NCBI RefSeq assembly: GCF_000179235.2
Contig: NZ_CP039373.1
Coordinates: 2,140,518 to 2,204,517, forward strand
Reading direction: 5' to 3'
DNA from: Synechococcus sp. CB0101
Lineage (GTDB): Bacteria; Cyanobacteriota; Cyanobacteriia; PCC-6307; Cyanobiaceae
Length of the DNA: 64,000 bases
Below are positions 16,544 through 25,608 of the stretch, piece after piece; position 1 is the first letter of the stretch; the number at the start of each line of letters is the position of its first letter. Below the pieces are notes generated by a model. The model was given only the letters and a program-made list of their open reading frames with translations. It was not told the origin of the DNA and did not search any database. A program made the position numbers and the translations under genes.

Positions 16544-17098
16544 GTGTCGTTGCTCTCCCGCCTGCGTGCAGTTGTCTCCGGTGACGACTACCTCGACGGC
16601 TACGACGACGAGCTCGATTACGACCACGGCGATGTGCCGGAAACCAGCAGCACCACCAGCCCCGGCGCTCTGGCTCTCACCAGCGATTTCGACAGCGTTG
16701 ATCCCTTTGCCGGCAGCAATGTGATCGGCATGCCGGGCATCTCCTCCTCAGCGGCGGAAGTGACCCTGATGGAGCCCCGCAGCTTCGACGAGATGCCCCG
16801 CGCCATCCAGGCCCTGCGCGAGCGCAAGACCGTGATCCTCAACCTCACGATGATGGAGCCGGATCAGGCCCAGCGTGCCGTGGATTTCGTGGCCGGTGGC
16901 ACCTTCGCCATCGACGGCCATCAAGAGCGTGTGGGCGAAAGCATCTTCCTGTTCGCTCCCAGCTGCGTCACCGTGACCACCGCTGCCAGCGAAGAGCCCT
17001 CTGCCTCCACCGTGGTGTCGCGTGAGGTGAGCCAGGAGCCTGAGGCGGCGCCCGCTCCCGCCTGGGGCCGCGAAACCTACGGCGCTAGCGTCGGCTGA
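16544..17098 (+). CDS. sepF: cell division protein SepF
   Basis: 184 residues. It has an N-terminal amphipathic membrane-binding helix ([12 protein letters not shown]), an acidic Asp/Tyr linker, and a C-terminal SepF domain (residues ~88-150: [53 protein letters not shown] strand). SepF tethers FtsZ to the membrane at the division site. GTG 16544 fits the family N-terminus; the frame is open further upstream into pipY. It lies in the conserved pipX-pipY-sepF-proC order. Confidence 0.94.
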   Translation: MSLLSRLRAVVSGDDYLDGYDDELDYDHGDVPETSSTTSPGALALTSDFDSVDPFAGSNVIGMPGISSSAAEVTLMEPRSFDEMPRAIQALRERKTVILNLTMMEPDQAQRAVDFVAGGTFAIDGHQERVGESIFLFAPSCVTVTTAASEEPSASTVVSREVSQEPEAAPAPAWGRETYGASVG

Positions 17099-17115
17099 GC
17101 GCCTCTCTCCGCCCC

Positions 17116-17931
17116 TTGAGCAGCTTTTCCCCCGCCAGCTTTGGGGTGATCGGCCTGGGCCGGATGGCCCAGGCCTTGCTGTTTCCCCTGCTGGAGAGCG
17201 GTCAGCTCAACGCGGCCGTGGTGCAGGCCGCCGTGGCGTCCCCGGCTTCTGCAGAGCGTTTGCGTGCCCAGCGCCCGGATCTCCAGGTGAGCACCGAGGC
17301 GGCGGCGGCCTGGGGCTCGGCTGCGGTGCTCCTGGCGGTGAAGCCGCAGCAACTCGATGCCGTAGCGGCCGCTGCTCCAGCCCCCAGTGGTGTTGAGCCG
17401 CCCTTGCTCATGTCTGTGTTGGCGGGTGTGACCCTGGCCCGCCTGCAGCGCCTCTTCCCTGGTTGGCGGATTGTGCGGGCCGTGCCCAATACCCCTTGTC
17501 TGGTGCGCGCTGGTCTCACCGGCTTGGCCTGGGGTGATGGGGTGTCGGCAGACCAGCAGGAGTGGGTGGAGCAGCTGTTTGCCCAGGTGGGCGAAGTGCT
17601 GCAGCTGCCGGAGAGCCAGCTGGATGCCTTCTTGGCCCTCACCTCCTCAGGGCCCGCCTTCGTGGCGCTGGTGGCTGAGGCCATGGCCGATGGTGCTGTC
17701 GCGGCTGGCTTGCCCCGGGTGCAAGCCCACCACCTCGCCCAGCGCACCCTGGCTGGCACAGCGGCCTTGCTGCAGGAGCAGCAGCTCCATCCCGCTCAGC
17801 TCAAAGACATGGTGAGCAGCCCCGGGGGCACCACCATTGCCGGCCTTCGCGCTCTCGAAAGCGCTGGCCTGCGCGCGGCGTTGATCGAGGCCGTGGTGGC
17901 CGCGGCGGAACGTAGCCGCCAGCTGGGCTGA
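17116..17931 (+). CDS. proC: pyrroline-5-carboxylate reductase
   Basis: 271 residues. It catalyses the last step of proline synthesis (P5C to proline with NADPH). It has an N-terminal Rossmann motif FGVIGLGRMAQALLFPL, the mid-domain IVRAVPNTPCLVRAGLTGLAWG, and the C-terminal signature DMVSSPGGTTIAGLRALESAGLR. TTG start at 17116, last gene of the der-to-proC run. It is convergent with plsY, with 11 bp between stops. Confidence 0.96.
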   Translation: MSSFSPASFGVIGLGRMAQALLFPLLESGQLNAAVVQAAVASPASAERLRAQRPDLQVSTEAAAAWGSAAVLLAVKPQQLDAVAAAAPAPSGVEPPLLMSVLAGVTLARLQRLFPGWRIVRAVPNTPCLVRAGLTGLAWGDGVSADQQEWVEQLFAQVGEVLQLPESQLDAFLALTSSGPAFVALVAEAMADGAVAAGLPRVQAHHLAQRTLAGTAALLQEQQLHPAQLKDMVSSPGGTTIAGLRALESAGLRAALIEAVVAAAERSRQLG

Positions 17932-17942
17932 GGCCGAGAGCC

Positions 17943-18587
17943 TCAGCTCTTTTGGCCAATGCGCGGTTCAGTGCCGGCCAGCAGGCGCTCGATGTTGCTG
18001 CGATGGCGCCAGAGCACGAGCACCATTGCCACCAGCGCCAGAGCCAGATAGGCGGGTCTGAGGCCGGTGCCAGAGCTGGCAAAGGAGCCGAGCATCAGCA
18101 GCGGCAGGCTCAGCGCGGCGATCACGCTGGAGAGCGACACGATCCTTGAGATCGTGATCACGGCCATGAACACGCCGAAGCAGGCCAGACCCACCGGCCA
18201 GGTGAGGCCCAGCAGCATGCCCAGGCCCGTGGCCACCGCCTTGCCGCCGCGCCAGCCCAGCCACACCGGCCAGATGTGCCCGGCTAGTGCGGCCAACCCG
18301 GCAGCCACCACCCACCAGTCGCTTTCAGCGGTGATGCCGAGCGGCTGCAGCAGGGCTTTGGCCAGCAGCACTGCAGCCGTGCCCTTCAGCACATCCACCA
18401 GAAACACCACCAGGGCCGGGGCCTTGCCGAACTGCCGGAGCACGTTGGTGGCGCCGGTGGAGCCGGAGCCCAGGCTGCGGATGTCCACGCCCTTGAGCCA
18501 GCGGCCGGCCAGGTAGCCGCTGGGGATCGACCCGAGCAGATAGCCCGCCAGCAGGCAGAACAGCGGGGTTTGCAGGAGTGCGGTCAC
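17943..18587 (-). CDS. plsY: glycerol-3-phosphate acyltransferase PlsY
   Basis: 214-residue inner-membrane enzyme that transfers acyl from acyl-phosphate to glycerol-3-phosphate, the first step of phospholipid synthesis. The three conserved motifs are visible: GSIPSGYLAGR near residue 20, DIRSLGSGSTGATNVLRQFG near 35 and GHIWPVWLGWRGGKAVATGLG near 100. About five to seven helices. The GTG start at 18587 overlaps the upstream DUF3086 stop (GTGA); it is last in a four-gene operon with mlaE. Confidence 0.95.
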   Translation of the reverse strand: MTALLQTPLFCLLAGYLLGSIPSGYLAGRWLKGVDIRSLGSGSTGATNVLRQFGKAPALVVFLVDVLKGTAAVLLAKALLQPLGITAESDWWVVAAGLAALAGHIWPVWLGWRGGKAVATGLGMLLGLTWPVGLACFGVFMAVITISRIVSLSSVIAALSLPLLMLGSFASSGTGLRPAYLALALVAMVLVLWRHRSNIERLLAGTEPRIGQKS

Positions 18588-19504
18588 AGCAGGTCGTCGT
18601 CGAGGGCGAGTTCGGTGGGGCTTCCGGCAAAGGCCAGCCAGATCGGGAATTGAAGGATCGGGATCTCCACAGCCGGTTCAGCGGCATCCACCACGATGAA
18701 GGGGAGCTCGCCCCGTTCTTCCAGGCGATCGGCCCGTTCGATCAGGGCATCCGGACGCTCGAACAGCACGATGCCGCTCTGGGGGCCGAAGTCTTCGCGG
18801 GCCAGGCCCAGGCAATCCTGCAGGCCGCGGCGCCACTCGCCCAGCCGTTCCGGGGTTCCGGCCAACACCAGGGTCTGGAAGCGCTCGCCGTAGAGATCGC
18901 CCAGGATCGAGATGGCTGCCGCGGTGATCAGGGCATTGCGGTTGCGGCTGCCGCTGCTGGGCTGGGCGCCGCGGCCGCCCTGGTTCAGGAACCAGTCTTC
19001 GAGCAGGCTCGCCCCGGAGGCCTCCAGGCTGCGGCGCAGCTTCCACGGGTCGGCATAGAAATCTGGCTGGCCCTGGAAGCCCTGAAGCCGCTCGCGGATC
19101 AGGGGCTCATCGGCACTGAACAGGCCCGCAGCGGCCGGTGCTGCGGCGGGCGCTGCATCGGTGCTGCTGGCGGCCTGGGCCGCCGCCTGATCCAGGGGGG
19201 AGGGCTGCACCACCAGGGGCTGCACCACCAGCTCCATCTGTTCGGCCGCCACGGCCAGCTCCTGCAGGGCTCCCACCAAGTAGTCCTGAAAGCCTTTCAC
19301 CCGCCGGGCGATCGAATCCGATTGGCCGGCAAAGCTGCTGTTGATGTCTTGTTGGAGCTGATCGCGGCGTGCGCTCAGCGTGCTGATTTCGGCTTCCAGG
19401 GCATCGCGCTGCTGCTGCAGTTCGCGCAGGGCCAGCTGTTGCCAGTCCGCTTGCGGCGCCTCGCTGGCGGTGTCGGGCGCAGGTGTGGAGACGTCGTCGC
19501 TCAT
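18584..19504 (-). CDS. DUF3086 domain-containing protein
   Basis: 306 residues of a cyanobacterial family of unknown function. It has an N-terminal coiled coil (about residues 20-60: ALRELQQQRDALEAEISTLSARRDQLQQD), an Ala/Pro-rich linker near 100-130, and a globular C-terminal domain with NALITAAAISILGDLYGERFQTLVLAGTPERLGEWRRGLQ. No membrane helix. Both ends overlap neighbours by 4 bp, which implies tight co-expression with DUF3119, MlaE and PlsY and suggests a role at the envelope (inference). Confidence 0.8.
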   Translation of the reverse strand: MSDDVSTPAPDTASEAPQADWQQLALRELQQQRDALEAEISTLSARRDQLQQDINSSFAGQSDSIARRVKGFQDYLVGALQELAVAAEQMELVVQPLVVQPSPLDQAAAQAASSTDAAPAAAPAAAGLFSADEPLIRERLQGFQGQPDFYADPWKLRRSLEASGASLLEDWFLNQGGRGAQPSSGSRNRNALITAAAISILGDLYGERFQTLVLAGTPERLGEWRRGLQDCLGLAREDFGPQSGIVLFERPDALIERADRLEERGELPFIVVDAAEPAVEIPILQFPIWLAFAGSPTELALDDDLL

Positions 19505-19896
19505 GGCTGGGCGCTCACGTGATGGTTGAGCTGCTCGCGCAGGGTGGTGGCATCAAACAGCACCGGCAAAAAGTGGATGCTGCGCTGTTCACGGAAATAA
19601 AACAGCACCGGCAGCGCAGGCCAGAACACGATCCAGTTGAGCCATTCGCTGTAGGGGAAGCGGCGCAGCACCGTGCTGCCGCGCCACACCAGCAGGGCAT
19701 CGGCACTGAATTGCAACCGCAGAATCTGGCTCTGAATCAGCAGAAACAGCCCGAACAGGCTCACCACCAGCGCCAGCCAGAGGTTGATCAGCAGGCAGGG
19801 CAGCCCCAAGGCCACCACCGCCAGGGGCAGCCAGGGGCTTGGCGCCAGGATCACCCCCTGGCTGGGATCGGGCAGGGGCGCTTCAGAACCGGTCAT
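19501..19896 (-). CDS. DUF3119 family membrane protein
   Basis: 131 residues with a hydrophobic hairpin at about 22-55 (WLPLAVVALGLPCLLINLWLALVVSLFGLFLLI). A PH-like cytosolic part follows (LRLQFSADALLVWRG, LRRFPYSEWLNWIVFWPALPVLFYFREQRSIHFLPVLFD). Cyanobacterial DUF3119, function unknown. ATG 19896 overlaps the mlaE stop (ATGA); the frame is open further upstream inside mlaE, which I reject as coding. Confidence 0.78.
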   Translation of the reverse strand: MTGSEAPLPDPSQGVILAPSPWLPLAVVALGLPCLLINLWLALVVSLFGLFLLIQSQILRLQFSADALLVWRGSTVLRRFPYSEWLNWIVFWPALPVLFYFREQRSIHFLPVLFDATTLREQLNHHVSAQP

Positions 19897-20678
19897 TCGC
19901 CGAACAGCAACTGGGTGAGCACCACGTCCATCAGCGACACGGTGACCAGAATCATCACAACCGCACCGGTGGTGCTGGTGCCCACTTCCTTGGGGCCGCC
20001 GCGGGTGGTGAGGCCCCAGCCGCAGGAGATCACGGCGATCTGCAGGCCGAACACCACGGCCTTCAGCAACATCGCCGGCAGATCCGATGGCTCCATCCAG
20101 GTGCGCACCGAATTCCAGAACACCCCCGGCGGGATTTGATACAGCAAGGTGCTGCTCACCTGGCCCGACCACATCGCCACCGCGAAGAACGCCAGGCATT
20201 GCACGGGCGTCATGATCAACATCGCCAGCACCCGGGGTACCACCAGGTACTGCACGGGATCGGTGCGCAGCATGGTGATCGCATCGATCTGTTCGGTCAC
20301 CTTCATCGTGCCGAGCTGCGCGGCGTAAGCCGTAGCCACCTTGCCCGTCACCAGGGTGGCGGTGAGGATCGGTGCGATTTCACGGGCCAGACCGAGGGCG
20401 AGGATGCCGCCCACGGTGCTGCCGGCTCCCTGCTTCACCAGTTCTGAAGCGGCCTGGATGTTGAACACCGTGCCGGCCGCTAAGCCCGTGATGATCACGA
20501 TCAGGAAGCTTCCCGGGCCGGCCTCCATCAGTTCGGCCATCAGATCGTTGATGCCCACCTGGCCTTTGGCGAGGGCCGCCATGGCCTGCCCACCGATCAG
20601 ACAGCTTTCGCCCAATCGCGTGAGACAGCGGGGGCGAAGCCAGGCGGGGAGACGGCGGCGGCGGAACATCTGGGGCAT
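19893..20678 (-). CDS. mlaE: MlaE/YrbE-family ABC transporter permease
   Basis: 261-residue permease of lipid-transport ABC systems (Mla/TGD-type). It has about five helices and the family core LAREIAPILTATLVTGKVATAYAAQLGTMKVTEQIDAI (residues ~125-165), which contains the E-x3-P-x2-T-x4-G signature, then CGWGLTTRGGPKEVG near the end. It moves phospholipid between membranes; TGD1 is the chloroplast homologue. ATPase and MCE partners are not adjacent. It begins an ATGA-coupled run with DUF3119, DUF3086 and plsY, a functional link to lipid metabolism. Confidence 0.9.
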   Translation of the reverse strand: MPQMFRRRRLPAWLRPRCLTRLGESCLIGGQAMAALAKGQVGINDLMAELMEAGPGSFLIVIITGLAAGTVFNIQAASELVKQGAGSTVGGILALGLAREIAPILTATLVTGKVATAYAAQLGTMKVTEQIDAITMLRTDPVQYLVVPRVLAMLIMTPVQCLAFFAVAMWSGQVSSTLLYQIPPGVFWNSVRTWMEPSDLPAMLLKAVVFGLQIAVISCGWGLTTRGGPKEVGTSTTGAVVMILVTVSLMDVVLTQLLFGE

Positions 20679-20687
20679 GGGTGGGGG

Positions 20688-22100
20688 TCAGCCAGCGCTG
20701 GGGTGGTGCTGCAGGTGCAGACCCTTCTCAGGCCAGCGGCGCATCACCACCAGGCCGAGGACCACCAGAACTGCAGGAATGATGCCCATGCACAGCCGGA
20801 TCGCCACCAGGGCGCTGTCGGGCTGCAGCATGCCGCGGGACGCCACGTAGCCGCTGAGGCTCATCAGGTTGCCGAAGAAGAACAGGGCAAAGCTGATGCA
20901 GATCTTTTGGGTGAACACCATCCAGGCGCTGTATTGGCCGGCCGGTTTCTCCGGGTCGGCGTCGATGGCATCGGGCAGCAGGGCCCAGGGGATCAGGTAA
21001 GCGGTGGAGGCGCCGAGGCCCACTAGCAGGATGGCGCCCAGCAACAACGCCAGGCGGAGGGCGTTGGCAAGGGACCCAAGCGGACTGATCGCTTCATCCA
21101 GAGGCGCCAGCAGCATGGCGGCCATGCAGCCGCTCACCCAGAGACCACTGCCCCAGTAGAGGGCGCGAATGCGGCCTTGCCGGTTGGACACCGAGGTCCA
21201 CAGCTGCAGGCCCACGAGGGTGCTGATCTGAAACGGCAGCAGGATCCAGTTGCTCCATCCCTCCGGCACGTGCATCACCACCGGCAAAAAGATCAGCGCC
21301 GCGGTTTGCATGATCTGCAGCGCACACCAGAGCAGCAGATAGAGCCCCAGCACCTTGATGAAGCGCCCATTGCTGCGCACCCGTTTGATCAGGCGCCGCG
21401 TGGTGCCGCGCTCGGCTAGGGGTTTCTGGCAGTGGCGGGCTGAGGGCGCCACGCCCCAGGCGCACAGCAGGGTGCATACAGTGATGATCAGGCCCGAAAA
21501 CACACCCACCTTCCAGTAGCTGAGCGGGTTCTGGTGGTCGCGCAGTAGCAGGCCCCCCAGCACGATGCCCACCAGCCCCGCGGTGATCGAGCCGGTGAAG
21601 CGCGCCATGTTCAGCCGGGTGCGCAGCGACACATCAGTGGTGAGCTCTGCTGCCAGGGCGGCGTAGGGGAGGTTTACGCAGGTGTAGAGGCTGTTGGCCA
21701 ACACCGAAACCGCCACGAACACCCAGAAGCGCACCCAGTCGCTGCCGGGGGGCAGCCACCACATCAGGGCCATGGCCACCCCCAGGGGCAAGGCGCTGCC
21801 CACAATCCAGGGGAGGCGCGGCCCCCAGCGGCTGGTGGTTTTGTCACTGAGCCAACCCACCACGGGGTCGTTCACCGCGTCCCAGAGGCGGGCGAGCATC
21901 AGCACAAGGCCGGCCATCCAGGCGGGCAATCCGGCAGCCGCCGTATAGAAGATGAAGAGGTAGAAGCCGATCAGGGAGGCGGCCATGCCGGTGCCGGCGT
22001 CCCCCAGGCCGTAGGCCACCAGCAAGCGCAGCCGCGAGGCCCCCCGCAGGCTGGCCGCATCAAAGGGAGCGGCGGGGGCGTTTGGGGTGGCGGCGGACAA
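20688..22100 (-). CDS. GPH/MelB-type MFS sugar:cation symporter
   Basis: 470 residues with 12 predicted helices. The N-terminal half has the MelB-family signature LARLWDAVNDPVVGWLSDKTTSRWGPRLPWI (residues ~68-98), including the Asp pair used for cation coupling. Later helices include LLVGLGASTAYLIPWALLPDAID, also typical of the family. The substrate (pentoside, hexuronide or other glycoside) cannot be told. It sits 9 bp upstream of mlaE and may be co-transcribed. No sugar-catabolic genes are adjacent. Confidence 0.85.
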   Translation of the reverse strand: MSAATPNAPAAPFDAASLRGASRLRLLVAYGLGDAGTGMAASLIGFYLFIFYTAAAGLPAWMAGLVLMLARLWDAVNDPVVGWLSDKTTSRWGPRLPWIVGSALPLGVAMALMWWLPPGSDWVRFWVFVAVSVLANSLYTCVNLPYAALAAELTTDVSLRTRLNMARFTGSITAGLVGIVLGGLLLRDHQNPLSYWKVGVFSGLIITVCTLLCAWGVAPSARHCQKPLAERGTTRRLIKRVRSNGRFIKVLGLYLLLWCALQIMQTAALIFLPVVMHVPEGWSNWILLPFQISTLVGLQLWTSVSNRQGRIRALYWGSGLWVSGCMAAMLLAPLDEAISPLGSLANALRLALLLGAILLVGLGASTAYLIPWALLPDAIDADPEKPAGQYSAWMVFTQKICISFALFFFGNLMSLSGYVASRGMLQPDSALVAIRLCMGIIPAVLVVLGLVVMRRWPEKGLHLQHHPSAG

Positions 22101-22196
22101 CAGGCCTGTTCCGAACGCAGGTCATAATGCTGCAACCGGCGCGAAACCCAACGCGCGCCAGGCCACAGGCGAGCGCTGTAGAGCGTTTGTACTGTT

Positions 22197-22266
<70 letters not shown>

Positions 22267-22267
<1 letters not shown>

Positions 22268-24345
22268 TACAGCTGATGCCCTTCCATCAGGGGGGCTGCC
22301 ACCAGCAGAACCAGGCTGCGGCTGCCCATTGGGATGCTGCTCCCGTCGATGGGTGGCGCATCGGTCGGTAGGTCGTCACCGCTGGGTTGGTGGGTGTCGA
22401 TCACCCGGCGCCAGCCGCTGCTGCAGCTGGGGATCTCGAAACTCAGATCCTCGTGATAGGCATTCATGCCACACCAGATCAGGGGGCCGCGCTCGTGGTC
22501 GTTGAGGCTCCAGGCCAGGGTGTGCGACCAGGCGGCCCAATCCGGCTGGCCCAGCTTCACGCCATCCCACTGGCGCACCAGATGGCCGGCCTGATCAAAG
22601 CGCAGGGCCTTGCCCGCTTCCGGATGGGGGATCTCCGGGTTGAGCAGGTCCGCCAGGTGGTGCCGCAGGTGGATCAGCCGCCGCACAAACACCTGCAGGG
22701 CCTGATCCTCGGCATCCGGCTGCCAGTGCATCCAGCCCAGGATGTTGTTCTGACACCAGGCGTTGTTGTTGCCGCCCTGGCTGCGGCGCACCTCATCGCC
22801 CATCAGCAGCATCGGCACCCCGGGGCTGAGCAGCAGTGAGCTGAGCAGGTTGCGCAGCTGCCGGTTCCGCAGGCTGGTGACGGCTGGATCAGTGCTCGGG
22901 CCCTCGGCGCCGTGATTCCAATTGTTGTTGTGGTTATCGCCGTCGCGGTTGTCCTCGCCATTGGCGAGGTTGTGCTTTTGGCTGTAGCTCACCAGATCGG
23001 CCAGGGTGAAGCCGTCGTGGGCGGTGAGGAAGGTGATGCTGCGGCCGAGCAAGGCTGGCTGGCCGCCGAACAGATCAGGGCTGCCCGCCAAGCGTTGCCC
23101 CATGGGCCAGCAGCTCTTGTCATCTCCTTTCCAGAACCGCCGCACGTCATCGCGGAAGCGGCCGTTCCAGGCTCCGACCCGCCGGGCTGGGAAATCAGCC
23201 AGGCGGTAGAGGCCGCCGCAATCCCACGGTTCGCTCACCAGCTTCAGATCCGCCAGTTCGGGATCGGCTTCGATGTCTTCAAACAGAGGCGGATGATCGA
23301 GAGGGGCCAGCTCGTCGCCGCGGCTGAGGGCGATGCCCAGGTCGAAGCGGAAGCCATCCACCCCCAGCTCCAGCGCCCAGCAGCGCATGGATTCCAGGAT
23401 CAGCCGCCGGGAGTGGGGGCGATTGGCGGCGATGGAGTTGCCGCAGCCGCTCACATCGAGGTAATCGCCTTTGGCGTTCTGGTGGTAGTAGTTGCGGTCA
23501 TCGATGCCGCGCCAGCTGAGGGTGGGCCCCGCCTGGTTGCCTTCGCAGGTGTGGTTGTAGACCACATCCACCAGCACCTCCAGGCCGGCGTGGTGGCAGG
23601 CGCTCACCAGCTGACGCACCTGGTGGCGGATCTGCAGCGGATCGTCGCCCTGCTGGTAGGCGTGGTGCGGGGCCATCCAGCTCAAGGGGCTGTAGCCCCA
23701 GTAATTGAGCCGGCCGGCTGGCGCATCGTGGGGGTCGAAGGCCATCACCGGCAGCAGTTCCACCGTGGTGATGCCCAGCTCCTTGAGATAAGGAATCGCC
23801 TCGATCAGCCCCAGGTAGGTGCCTTGCGCGGCCGGGCTGACCGGGCTGCCTGCGCCGCGGCTGAAGCCCCCCACGTGAAGCTCGTAGATCACCGTGCGCT
23901 GCCAGCTGTGGCGCGGCCGCGGTGCAGCACGGAAATCAAAGCGGTCGCGCTCCGTCACCACCCCTTTCAGGCAGCTGGCGGTGTTCGGCATCGCCCCAAC
24001 CGCATCAGCCCGGCGGTACACATCCCAGCCGGTGATCGCCCGGGCGCAGGGATCGAGCAGCAGCTTGGAGGGGTTGAAGCCGTGCCGGCCTGGCTGCAGC
24101 GGGCCGAACACCCGGTAGGCGTAGCAGCAGCCGATGCCGAGGCCTTCCACCTCCACATGCCAGATGTCGCCGGAGCGGTGGTGATGGTCGAGCTCCACCA
24201 CTTGATCGGGTTCCGGCGCGTTGCCCGCCGGAAAAATCAACAGCTCGACGCGGGTGGCCATCGGGGCCACCAGGGAAAAATTCACGCCCGTGTCGGTGGC
24301 GCTTGACCCCAGGGGCCAGGGTTGTCCCAGTCGGATCGTGCGCAC
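22267..24345 (-). CDS. glgX: glycogen debranching enzyme (GlgX/isoamylase family)
   Basis: 692-residue GH13 enzyme hydrolysing alpha-1,6 branches of (limit-dextrin) glycogen, part of the storage-carbon cycle. It has an N-terminal CBM48-like domain (LGQPWPLGSSATDTGVNFSLVAPMATRVELLIF), then the catalytic barrel: LEVLVDVVYNHTCEGN, GVDGFRFDLGIALSR (nucleophile Asp), LVSEPWDCGG (acid Glu) and TFLTAHDGFTLADLVSY. GTG 24345 (VRTIRLGQPWPLG) matches the usual family start; an ATG at 24420 would overlap the divergent gene at 24402. Confidence 0.93.
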
Positions 24346-24401
24346 CGGAGCCAGGGGGCCGCTGCCACAAGCTAGGTGTTGTCTGCGGGTCCTGCCCCCT
24401 G

Positions 24402-25091
24402 ATGTCACGGCTCCAAGCACAACCCACGCCCGCCGGTCGCCCGCCGCGGTTGGTTCAGGAGGGGCTCTGGTTGTTTGCGCCGAGCCGCGAGAGCCAGGGT
24501 GGCAGCGCCTGGTGGCTAGAGCATCCGGCTGGGGCCGGAGCTGGGGTCTTGGTTGATTGCCCCGCGTTTAACGACGCCAATCTGGCCTTCCTCCAGGAGA
24601 AGCCTTCCGGCTGCATCGTGCTGACGGGCCGGGATGGCCATGGCCGCTTGCGCCGGTTTCAGGAGGCCCTGGGCTGGCCGGTGCACGTGCAGGAGCAGGA
24701 GGCCTATCTGCTGCCGGGGGTGCAGCAGCTGATCACGTTTGCTGCCCACGCTGAGCTGGAGCCTGGCCTGCGGTTGTTGTGGACGCCCGGCCCCACGCCC
24801 GGTGCTGCGGTGCTCCTGGCTGAGCAAGCCTCGATCCTGTTCTGCGGCCGGCTGTTGAGCCCCCTGGCGCCTGGGCAGGCGGGGCCGCTGCGCACGCGCC
24901 GCAGTTTCCACTGGGGCCGCTGGTTGCGCAGCCTCGAGACCCTGCGCACCTGGCTGCCGCCGGAGCAGCCGCAGTGGCTGGCGAGTGGGGCTGGGCTGGG
25001 GGCATTGCGGGGTGAGGCGCTGGTGCCATCGGCGCGGTTGATGCTCCAGCAGCTCGACCTGACGGCCCTGGCCGATCAACACGCCGTTTAA
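24402..25091 (+). CDS. MBL-fold-like protein lacking the metal-binding motif
   Basis: 229 residues resembling a metallo-beta-lactamase-fold protein seen in cyanobacteria. It has VLVDCPAFNDANLAFL, GCIVLTGRDGHGRLRRFQEALGWPVHVQEQEAYLLPG and LLWTPGPTPGAAVLLAEQASILFCGRLLSP, which are the strand pattern and the TPG turn of MBL enzymes. The HxHxDH metal site is reduced to LTGRDGHG, so catalysis is doubtful. ATG 24402 is preferred. It is divergent from glgX and upstream of HU. Confidence 0.6.
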   Translation: MSRLQAQPTPAGRPPRLVQEGLWLFAPSRESQGGSAWWLEHPAGAGAGVLVDCPAFNDANLAFLQEKPSGCIVLTGRDGHGRLRRFQEALGWPVHVQEQEAYLLPGVQQLITFAAHAELEPGLRLLWTPGPTPGAAVLLAEQASILFCGRLLSPLAPGQAGPLRTRRSFHWGRWLRSLETLRTWLPPEQPQWLASGAGLGALRGEALVPSARLMLQQLDLTALADQHAV

Positions 25092-25274
25092 GCCCCGATT
25101 GGAGCCGCTTCGGTGCTCGAAGGGTCACAAAAGTGGCAAAACCATGGCTGCAAAAGGGGTCCGATGGTTGCCGGCCCTTGCCAACCCCCATACCATTGGC
25201 GCGCTGAACCCAGTGGCGGTCGGTGTTCCCGAGCCGCCCGGCTGCTACTGACCCAGAGGCTTTCCCCCAGTCCG

Positions 25275-25550
25275 ATGAACAAAGCTGATCTCGTCAACCT
25301 CGTTGCCGCCCGCACTGAGCTGACCAAAACCGACGTCGCCCAGGTGGTGGACGCTGCCATCGACACCATCATTGATTCCGTGGTGGAAGGCAAGAAGGTC
25401 TCGATCCTTGGTTTCGGTTCCTTCGAGCCCCGCGAGCGTTCTGCCCGTCAGGGTCTGAACCCCAAAACCGGCGACAAGATCAAAATCCCCGCCAAGCGCG
25501 TGCCTGCCTTCACCGCCGGCAAGCTGTTCAAGGACCGCGTGCAGGGCTGA
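25275..25550 (+). CDS. hup: HU family DNA-binding protein
   Basis: 91-residue nucleoid protein. The start is ATG 25275 (MNKADLVNLVAARTELTKTDV); the frame is open upstream but without homology. The beta-arm region GFGSFEPRERSARQGLNPKTGDKIKIPAKRVPAFTAGK is fully conserved. It binds and bends DNA as a dimer. A 184-bp upstream gap leaves room for its own promoter, and an intrinsic terminator follows at 25577. Confidence 0.97.
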   Translation: MNKADLVNLVAARTELTKTDVAQVVDAAIDTIIDSVVEGKKVSILGFGSFEPRERSARQGLNPKTGDKIKIPAKRVPAFTAGKLFKDRVQG

Positions 25551-25576
25551 TCACAGCCTCGCAAGCAAGCGTGTTG

Positions 25577-25600
25577 GGCGGCCGAAAGTCCGCCTTTTTT
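25577..25600 (+). terminator. intrinsic terminator after hup
   Basis: GGCGG (25577-25581), loop CCGAAAGT, CCGCC (25590-25594), followed by six T. It ends 9 bp before the gluQ start. Confidence 0.75.
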
Positions 25601-25608
25601 GATGGGAG

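Noticed and set aside
22912..24306. 464-codon plus-strand ORF opposite glgX
   Set aside because: Val/Ala/His-rich antisense shadow; glgX has complete GH13 motifs.
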